Part shown: positions 58,380-64,000 of the stretch, piece by piece | Position numbering within the stretch: position 1 is the stretch's first letter | How the letters are laid out: every line of letters begins with the position of its first letter | Origin: Nanosyncoccus sp963540965 | Lineage (GTDB): Bacteria > Patescibacteriota > Saccharimonadia > Saccharimonadales > Saccharimonadaceae | Assembly (NCBI GenBank): GCA_963540965.1 | Contig: CAUTSA010000004.1 | Span: 12,965 to 76,964 of the forward strand | Reading direction: 5' to 3' | DNA length: 64,000 nt | Notes under the pieces: generated by a model | Database searches by the model: none | What the model saw: only the letters and a program-made list of their open reading frames with translations | Told to the model about the DNA's origin: nothing | Translations under genes and position numbers: made by a program

Positions 58380-60524
58380 ATGGACATCAATTTTACCCCA
58401 ATCTTAGTAACTCCAGTAGTCCCATATGAAGGAGGAATAAGATTCCTCCACCGAGAGAACCAGATTGATATCGGCCATGATATGGCTGGTAAAGTTTGGG
58501 AGGTCTTGAGTCTTTGCAATGGATATACGAACGTTTCCTCTATTATTAAATCTTCTGGCTTGTCCAAAGATGACGTGATGGAAATTCTCGTTGAATTAGA
58601 GGATATGGAGCTTGTCGTTGATTCAAGGCATCAGTTCATGCATTTTCACCGTATCAGTAACTACCCGTCCGCCATCAACTCGGATCTTACTCAAGATGAG
58701 GTCGAAGCCTACACTAAAAGTAAAAGGTTACCGGTTAAGTCAGGTAAGGTTATCCAGTTTGATTGCGACACATCTTCGACTCTATTCTCAATCAGAAAAA
58801 ATCGACGCTCTTGTCGCTCTTTTTCAGAGAGGAAGATGACAGTCAGTCAAATCGGTAGCATTTGCCACTTCGCTTACTCGATTCCTGATCATTCAGTACC
58901 GAGTGGTGGAGCGCTCTATCCGCTTAGACTTTATGTACTAATCGAGAGTCCACAAGATGGACTTGAATCTGGCTACTACGAATATGACGCTGAGCAAAAT
59001 CGCCTCATCTGTTTTAGTGATGAGGTTGATATCGAGCAACTGAAATACTGTTTTAACCAAGAAGAAATGCCCTTTGGCTCTTCTGTACAGATCGTTATTG
59101 CGGCGGATCTCGAGCGTCAGCCATACAAGTATGCCAATCGTGGCTATCGTTTGACACTGATCGAAGCAGGTCACGTCGCCGAAAACATTAGTCTCTACTG
59201 TGCTGAGCAAGGCCTTGGCGCTTGCGAGATGGGCGGAGTTCAGGATAAACCATTGAAGCAAGAGCTCGAACTCTCTGGCAACATTTGGCCAATACTTGTA
59301 ATTCCGGTAGGTTATCTAGGAGATTTTGAGACGGATCAGTTTAACAAGATTCGTTTCGTCGAATGGCATGTTGGTACAGATCGTCCAGTTAAAAACGTGT
59401 GGACGCGCGTATTTGATGGTGATGGTTCATTCTTTGGAGCTACAACTACTTATCTAGATGAAAATGGCAACATTCAATATGCCGGAGCGACTAGTCCATC
59501 TTATGTGGACGCCGTTTTCAAGGCGACTATTGAGGGCTATGAACGCTACCAATCTAGTCAGGTACGAGTGGATTTCCGAGGCTGTGCAAGCCAAGTGCCG
59601 GGTAAGTGGCTCGATCCTAGAGTGTATTTTCCGCTCACGGAAGAACAAGCCAAAAAATGCGGAGTAAAGTTCTTCACGAACGATCTTGTTATTAACTGGA
59701 CCCTGGGGACTAATTATGACGGCTCTGAAATCTACATTCCTTCAGATTTAGTTTATTACGGCCAGAAAAATGACGAAAACCGCATCTACTATGGTAATTC
59801 GTCTGGCATTGCGGCTCATTTTGACTTTGACGAAGCCAAGAGACGAGCCGTCATCGAACTAATTGAACGCGACGCGTTGATGCGTAACTGGTTTTCCCAA
59901 GAATCTCCGCATCGAGTCGATGAAAGGATTCTCCCGATTCATATTAGAAAACGCATTGCTCACTTCTTGAAGCAAAAACGTCAATTGATCGTTCTTCAAA
60001 TTCCAAGTGCCTTCGGAATGGTCTTTGAAACTGTAATTGTCGGCGATGAATATCCATGTTTCGTAAGTGGAGCGGCGGCTACGATTGATAAGAGATCCGT
60101 AGGTGATGCGATTCTGAAGTCTGCGCAGGAAGCGGAATACAACCTTCTATTAACCTTGCGTTATCCAGATATGACGCCAATAGATCCGTGTAGGGTTTCT
60201 ACGCCAGTAGATCACGGGAAGGTCTACTACATCAAGGAAAATGCCGACAAGCTTCATTGGCTTTGGAAAAATGTGATCTCCTACGGTCACATTCAGGAGA
60301 GTATGGCAGTAGAGAACCTTGATCGGTTCTATAGTGAAAACCTACAACTTGTAACAGTGGACCTGTCCGATAGAAAATCGGATATTAAGGTCATCCGCGT
60401 ATTCAGTCCTTGGATTGTACCTATCAACTTCGGGTTTGATTCGGCTCACTATACGCACCCAATCATTCAACATTCTGTTAGTATTAATCCGAACAGCTTG
60501 AGAATGCCACATTACTTCGCCTAA
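58380..60524 (+). CDS. RRE-SagB dehydrogenase-YcaO cyclodehydratase fusion (LAP synthetase)
   Basis: 714 residues. About 1-85: a winged-helix RRE/PqqD-like domain (FTPILVTPVVPYEGGIRFLH, then VWEVLSLCNGYTNVSSII) expected to bind the precursor leader. About 125-330: SagB-type FMN dehydrogenase with RRSCRSF (142-148), PSGGALYPLRLYV (174-186) and AGHVAENISLYCAEQGLGAC (263-282). About 345-714: YcaO domain with ATIEGYERY (382-390), SSGIAAH (474-480), AVIELIERDALMRNWF (490-505) and AQEAEYNLL (582-590), the ATP/Mg ligands. The C-terminus PHYFA departs from the Pro-rich end typical of LAP YcaO proteins. One chain thus replaces the separate B, C and D proteins. Confidence 0.88.
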   Translation: MDINFTPILVTPVVPYEGGIRFLHRENQIDIGHDMAGKVWEVLSLCNGYTNVSSIIKSSGLSKDDVMEILVELEDMELVVDSRHQFMHFHRISNYPSAINSDLTQDEVEAYTKSKRLPVKSGKVIQFDCDTSSTLFSIRKNRRSCRSFSERKMTVSQIGSICHFAYSIPDHSVPSGGALYPLRLYVLIESPQDGLESGYYEYDAEQNRLICFSDEVDIEQLKYCFNQEEMPFGSSVQIVIAADLERQPYKYANRGYRLTLIEAGHVAENISLYCAEQGLGACEMGGVQDKPLKQELELSGNIWPILVIPVGYLGDFETDQFNKIRFVEWHVGTDRPVKNVWTRVFDGDGSFFGATTTYLDENGNIQYAGATSPSYVDAVFKATIEGYERYQSSQVRVDFRGCASQVPGKWLDPRVYFPLTEEQAKKCGVKFFTNDLVINWTLGTNYDGSEIYIPSDLVYYGQKNDENRIYYGNSSGIAAHFDFDEAKRRAVIELIERDALMRNWFSQESPHRVDERILPIHIRKRIAHFLKQKRQLIVLQIPSAFGMVFETVIVGDEYPCFVSGAAATIDKRSVGDAILKSAQEAEYNLLLTLRYPDMTPIDPCRVSTPVDHGKVYYIKENADKLHWLWKNVISYGHIQESMAVENLDRFYSENLQLVTVDLSDRKSDIKVIRVFSPWIVPINFGFDSAHYTHPIIQHSVSINPNSLRMPHYFA

Positions 60525-60539
60525 GGACTAAAGTTCAAC

Positions 60540-60569
60540 AAAAAGCACGGGGTTTTGTCCGTGCTTTTT
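60540..60569. terminator. Bidirectional terminator
   Basis: AAAAGCACGG/CCGTGCTTTT hairpin between the convergent YcaO fusion and metallopeptidase genes; similar to 12145-12170. Confidence 0.85.
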
Positions 60570-60572
60570 CTT

Positions 60573-61223
60573 TTACAAAGTAATCTTAAAATCCGCGTAT
60601 TTGTCAGTGAAAGCGTCTTCGATTTTTTTATTAGTTTTTTCGAGATATTTTTTAACTAAATAATATCCAAGTGAATAACCCGACCAACGTGGAAGTTTAT
60701 CGTTGCCGTTGAAGAATATAGTATAGTAATCGTAATAATTGGAATCTAACTGATCGCGAAGCTCTTCGAGGATCTTTTTATTTTCGTTATCAGATCGCTC
60801 AAGGATAGTTTTAATAAAGACTGTTTTTTCTTCTCGGTCTTTGACAAACTCAGCTTCCAGATAAGTTGCAATACCCTCGCTAATCATGCCATCGAACAAC
60901 GCAATAATCAACTCGTCATTCTTACCCCAGCGAGCGGCATGACAAAGTTCATGGGCTATCATTTCAGAAATCAAGTTCTCAGTTGCTTTTTCCTCATTGA
61001 TAGCAAATTCAATAAAGTCAGCGGTCCTAGTGTATCCGCCAACCCCGTCTTCTGGGATAACAATATCACGTAAACGATTGGTTACCAGTAAATCAATGTC
61101 CCAATCTATTTTAAGCTTTGGAAATACGTATTCTTCAGCAGTTTTAATAGCGCTAATGATCATTTCTCTAGCACTAGAGAGATTGCCATTAGCTTCCGTA
61201 AGTAATATATTTACCTTATTCAT
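60573..61223 (-). CDS. DUF2268-like zinc metallopeptidase, copy beside the LAP locus
   Basis: 216 residues. IAHELCHAARWGKNDEL (HELCH zinc site), GMISEGIATYLEAEF and PRWSGYSLGYYLVKKYLEK are intact. Compared with the copy at 12175 it has six rather than seven A in the run that breaks that frame. TATAAT 6 nt before the ATG, leaderless. Its place beside the LAP genes raises the option of a leader protease, but close copies sit in unrelated places, so linkage is probably chance. Confidence 0.75.
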   Translation of the reverse strand: MNKVNILLTEANGNLSSAREMIISAIKTAEEYVFPKLKIDWDIDLLVTNRLRDIVIPEDGVGGYTRTADFIEFAINEEKATENLISEMIAHELCHAARWGKNDELIIALFDGMISEGIATYLEAEFVKDREEKTVFIKTILERSDNENKKILEELRDQLDSNYYDYYTIFFNGNDKLPRWSGYSLGYYLVKKYLEKTNKKIEDAFTDKYADFKITL

Positions 61224-61401
61224 ATGTCTATTATATCGCAGCCTTCTAATAAAATAACACTAAATAACTCGTTATTATTAAATAGTGTATCGTAAGAAGT
61301 TGAAAAAATGCATTAAAAACTGGGGAAGGATATAAATAAATTGCTTAATAAACTTAAATCCACCATGTAATTCCACGGTGGATTTAGGGAAAATTTCAAT
61401 A

Positions 61402-61476
61402 TGGCTGGGGATGAGGGATTCGAACCCCCGAATGGTGGGACCAGAACCCACTGCCTTACCACTTGGCGAATCCCCA
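61402..61476 (-). tRNA. tRNA-Gln (anticodon CTG)
   Basis: Acceptor TGGGGAT pairs with ATCCCCA; anticodon stem GTGGG/CCCAC with loop TTCTGGT; T-loop TTCGAAT; encoded CCA. The U1-A72 first pair is a known tRNA-Gln identity feature. Confidence 0.95.
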
Positions 61477-61612
61477 TTCTTTGGTACCTCTATCATATCA
61501 TATTTTTTAAAAAATGAACCCTATATTTTAAAAATCCCTTTACAAAAACCAAAATCCTCGCTATACTGCTATTGACAGTCTGGTATCAGACTATTTTTTA
61601 TGGAAGGAGCAA

Positions 61613-62068
61613 ATGGCAAATATCACTCGTATCAAAGCCGGTGAATCTAAGGAGAAAACTTCTCCAAAGAATTCTATGCCGGAAAAAAATCATCAGGAAA
61701 AATCCGCACCTGAAACTACAAGTCATACTCAACAAACTAAAGTTTCAACAGCCGACAAAAAGCTAACCAAGCTTGAGAAGGCACAACAAAAATACGAGAA
61801 GAAACAAGCAAAAAAGCAGGCTAAGTTAGAGAAAAAAGCTAACAAAAAGCCAATGCCAAAGGTTCTTCGCATCCTCACTGCTCCTTTCCGTAAAATTGGT
61901 GGTTATTTCCACGCTTCTTGGCAAGAACTTCGCCAAGTTCGCTGGCCAAATCGTAAAATGACCTGGAAACTCGTTTCCGCCGTCATCATCTATACTGTCA
62001 TCTTCGCAGCATTTATCATGTTGCTTGACGCAGGTTTCACTTTATTATTTAACAATCTATTGAAATAG
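61613..62068 (+). CDS. secE: Preprotein translocase subunit SecE
   Basis: 151 residues. The C-terminal 70 residues are SecE: SWQELRQVRWPNRKMTWK amphipathic helix and one membrane segment (LVSAVIIYTVIFAAFIMLL). The first 80 residues form an unusually long Lys-rich cytosolic extension with a coiled coil (LEKAQQKYEKKQAKKQAKLE). Start follows GGAAGGAG. Paired with nusG as in most bacteria. Confidence 0.93.
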   Translation: MANITRIKAGESKEKTSPKNSMPEKNHQEKSAPETTSHTQQTKVSTADKKLTKLEKAQQKYEKKQAKKQAKLEKKANKKPMPKVLRILTAPFRKIGGYFHASWQELRQVRWPNRKMTWKLVSAVIIYTVIFAAFIMLLDAGFTLLFNNLLK

Positions 62069-62079
62069 GAGAATAGAAA

Positions 62080-62628
62080 ATGGCAGTCAACCGTTATGAC
62101 GACACCCTAGCATGGTATACAATCAGTACCTACAGCGGCTACGAAGATAAGGTCGCAGAATCAATCAAGCAGCGTCTCGATCGCCCTGAGTTTCAGGATA
62201 AGATCTTAGATGCCATCGTTCCAAAAGAAAAGCAAATTGAAATTAAAAACGGTAAACGCAAAATCGTTGATCGTAAAATCTTCCAGGGTTATGTTCTTGT
62301 CCAAATGCGTCTTTCTGATGAAACTTGGTACATTATCCGAAACACCCCAGGCGTCACTGGCTTTGTCGGTACTGGTACTCAGCCAACTCCAGTTTCTGAA
62401 AAAGAAATTGCAAAGATCAAGAAACGCATGGGTGTCGAAGATCCAAAATACTCCGTTAATTACGCCCTTAACGAAGTTGTCTCCATTACTGACGGTCCTT
62501 TCAAGGGCTTCGAGGGAACTGTTGCTGAAATCGATTCCACCAAAGGCAAACTCAAGGTTATGGTTTCCATGTTTGGTCGCGAAACACCAGTTGAACTTGA
62601 CGCTCTTCAGGTTAAGAAGATCAGCTAA
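62080..62628 (+). CDS. nusG: Transcription elongation/termination factor NusG
   Basis: 182 residues. NGN domain (WYTISTYSGYEDKVAESIKQ, then FQGYVLVQMRL and TPGVTGFVGTG) and a C-terminal KOW motif (SITDGPFKGFEGTVAEID). Binds RNA polymerase and couples it to ribosomes or Rho. It starts 11 nt after secE. The usual next genes rplK-rplA do not follow here; a terminator and an unrelated gene do. Confidence 0.97.
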   Translation: MAVNRYDDTLAWYTISTYSGYEDKVAESIKQRLDRPEFQDKILDAIVPKEKQIEIKNGKRKIVDRKIFQGYVLVQMRLSDETWYIIRNTPGVTGFVGTGTQPTPVSEKEIAKIKKRMGVEDPKYSVNYALNEVVSITDGPFKGFEGTVAEIDSTKGKLKVMVSMFGRETPVELDALQVKKIS

Positions 62629-62655
62629 AACAACTTTCTAGACTCACTATAAAAT

Positions 62656-62680
62656 AGAACACTTCGGTGTTCTATTTTTC
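62656..62680 (+). terminator. Rho-independent terminator after nusG
   Basis: AGAACAC-TTCG-GTGTTCT hairpin (62656-62673) with T5. Confidence 0.85.
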
Positions 62681-62781
62681 TATCTACTATAAGAATAAAG
62701 ATGTCTTTCACAAAAAACAGATCATTCATTCTAGTTATGTTAAAATATAACCATATATATTTATATTTTGGAGCCTCCCTT

Positions 62782-64000
62782 ATGCCAATCACAAATCATA
62801 ATCAACTTAACCATGAAGAGACAATAAGACAAGAGAGCGGTATCAATACAACCGAACGAAACACCCAAGCTCCCTCTCGTCTTCAAAACGAAATCGGCTC
62901 CAAAGTCCTCTCTCTTGTTAATTTCGAATCTAAACATAAAGACATCGTCGAATCCTCCTTCAATAAAGCTCGTCAAAACAAAGAAAAACTCCCAGGCAAA
63001 AACAACGAACGTAGAAACTTTGCCTATCTCTCCCGTCTCAATAACATGATCGAAAAACATGGAGATGCCATAGAACAAAAACTCTGGGCAGCCTCTGCCG
63101 AAAATCTCGTCATGGACTATGAAGACATTCCAGACTCCTATTGGAAGCAACAAGAACAAATCCTAAGAGATAATGGTCAAGGCAGAGAATTGAGTAGAGA
63201 TGAAAAAGAAATTCTTGCTGAAGATCTCATCGATAAACAACGTCAATCTATCACTTCCTGGGCTAACTACCTAGGCGATAAAAACTGCCCTTATCCTCTC
63301 TGGTTCAAAGTCTATGCTTTCGATGGCATCTCCAAGATGAGCAATGCTCTCAATCTTGATGAAGCAGACTATAATAGACGTGATAACACCACAGCTCTCA
63401 GCTTCCCAAAACTTAACGCCGAAATCCTCGCCAAGGTCTATCGCCAAATTAATGATTTTTATGGCGTAGACAAAGAGAATTGGCTAGCACAGCATTCAGA
63501 TGACGAGAAGTTGGTTTCTCTCGTTAAATCTGCCAATTTTCCTAAACTCTACGCCAAAGAACTGGTCGATACCAAGGTCATTCTCAAAACCCCAGAACGT
63601 ACCGAAGATGTCCATGGCGATTGGTTTGAATATAAGCTAGGAGACGAAGAAGAGATCGCCAGCCTCGCAGAAGGCACCCACTGGTGTGTCGTGGACCCTA
63701 ATGTTGCCCACAATTATCTAGTATATGGACAATATGGTAACCCAGAAGAAGAAGATGACGACTATGATGATGAAGACGATAATTACGAAGATGAAGATTA
63801 CGAAGATGACGACTATGAAGATGAAGATTATGAAGATTATGATCAATCAGAAGCCTATGATCAAGACAATATTAAAGTAGAAAATTCCGAAGCAAAATTC
63901 ATCATCTTTAGACTTGAAGACCCCAACTCTCCTGGAGTCTTCGCCTCTAACGGTTCCGCCTCCATTCGCCTCGACCCAAATGGTATAGTTGATGAAGTCT
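62782..64000 (+). CDS. Large acidic protein, 3' end outside the window
   Basis: The frame is open from the ATG at 62782 to the window edge (406 codons so far). The N-terminal 300 residues are helical and charged. Then ASLAEGTHWCVVDPNVAHNY and YLVYGQYG resemble a G-T-x-W-C...Y...G block seen in some phage and mobile-element proteins. About residues 320-355 are an almost pure Asp/Glu/Tyr repeat. GGAG lies 8 nt before the start. No signal peptide. Function unknown; could be an effector or phage-like protein. Confidence 0.65.
   Translation, partial: MPITNHNQLNHEETIRQESGINTTERNTQAPSRLQNEIGSKVLSLVNFESKHKDIVESSFNKARQNKEKLPGKNNERRNFAYLSRLNNMIEKHGDAIEQKLWAASAENLVMDYEDIPDSYWKQQEQILRDNGQGRELSRDEKEILAEDLIDKQRQSITSWANYLGDKNCPYPLWFKVYAFDGISKMSNALNLDEADYNRRDNTTALSFPKLNAEILAKVYRQINDFYGVDKENWLAQHSDDEKLVSLVKSANFPKLYAKELVDTKVILKTPERTEDVHGDWFEYKLGDEEEIASLAEGTHWCVVDPNVAHNYLVYGQYGNPEEEDDDYDDEDDNYEDEDYEDDDYEDEDYEDYDQSEAYDQDNIKVENSEAKFIIFRLEDPNSPGVFASNGSASIRLDPNGIVDEV

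Noticed and set aside
60573..61223. DUF2268-like protein as the LAP leader peptidase
   Set aside because: Close paralogues occur at three other places in the window with no RiPP genes, and the gene is convergent with its own promoter; adjacency is likely chance.

Overview
The window looks like the chromosome of a Patescibacteria/CPR bacterium, most likely Candidatus Saccharibacteria (TM7). This is inferred from gene content and style: compact core genes with TATAAT boxes only 5-12 nt before the start codon (leaderless mRNAs), standard stop codons including TGA (so not the UGA=Gly code of Gracilibacteria/SR1), and secE-nusG, rpmG, rarA and ppa beside many small lineage-restricted proteins. No marker gene fixes the genus.

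Layout. (1) 1-7.1 kb: housekeeping genes (RluA-type pseudouridine synthase, DNA polymerase III delta'-like protein, TPR protein), tRNA-Thr(TGT), a membrane-anchored arylsulfotransferase overlapping a DsbA-like CPHC thioredoxin, an alpha/beta hydrolase and tRNA-Tyr. (2) 7.1-34.4 kb: a large accessory island, mostly on the minus strand. It starts beside tRNA-Thr(GGT), whose 3' end is repeated downstream like integration scars. It holds cytosolic effector-like proteins without signal peptides (HEKTH metallopeptidase, HopA1-like protein, JAMM protease, glycosidase-like protein with a poly-G frameshift, ART-like/kinase pair), a P-loop/Csx3-like fusion, two MYG1-family paralogues, a sigma-4/alpha-CTD hybrid regulator, and a set of genes driven by near-consensus promoters through 100-250 nt structured leaders. 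Three of these leaders share the same small RNA motif with covarying stems. Relics of an IS30 transposase and of a DUF2268-like metallopeptidase family are scattered here. (3) 34.5-50.6 kb: Y-family polymerase/YolD pair, rpmG, a surface polysaccharide cluster (DUF4422 and GT2 glycosyltransferases, Wzy-like, Wzx-like), tRNA-Trp, small enzymes, a sortase, a GH97 glycosidase, a CapA-like protein and a degenerate beta-lactamase-like protein. (4) 50.7-57.7 kb: ABC exporter, rarA, uracil-DNA glycosylase, SPFH protein, a DUF2268-like copy and an MNT-HEPN fusion. (5) 57.7-61.2 kb: the most striking locus. A 100-residue peptide with a short leader and an 80-residue Gly/Cys/Ser core (42 Gly, 14 Cys, 13 Ser), closely like the microcin B17 precursor, sits just before a 714-residue protein that joins an RRE-like winged helix, a SagB-type dehydrogenase and a YcaO cyclodehydratase. 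(6) 61.4-64 kb: tRNA-Gln, secE, nusG, and the start of a large acidic protein running off the window.

How the parts work together. The peptide and the fusion enzyme look like a two-gene linear azol(in)e-containing peptide (LAP/TOMM) system: the N-terminal domain would bind the leader, the YcaO domain would cyclise Cys/Ser, and the dehydrogenase would oxidise azolines to azoles. The peptide has its own leader and a strong terminator, and the enzyme has its own promoter, so more peptide than enzyme is expected. No dedicated transporter or immunity gene is adjacent. Given the epibiotic lifestyle known for Saccharibacteria, this could be a host- or competitor-directed peptide, but that is inference.
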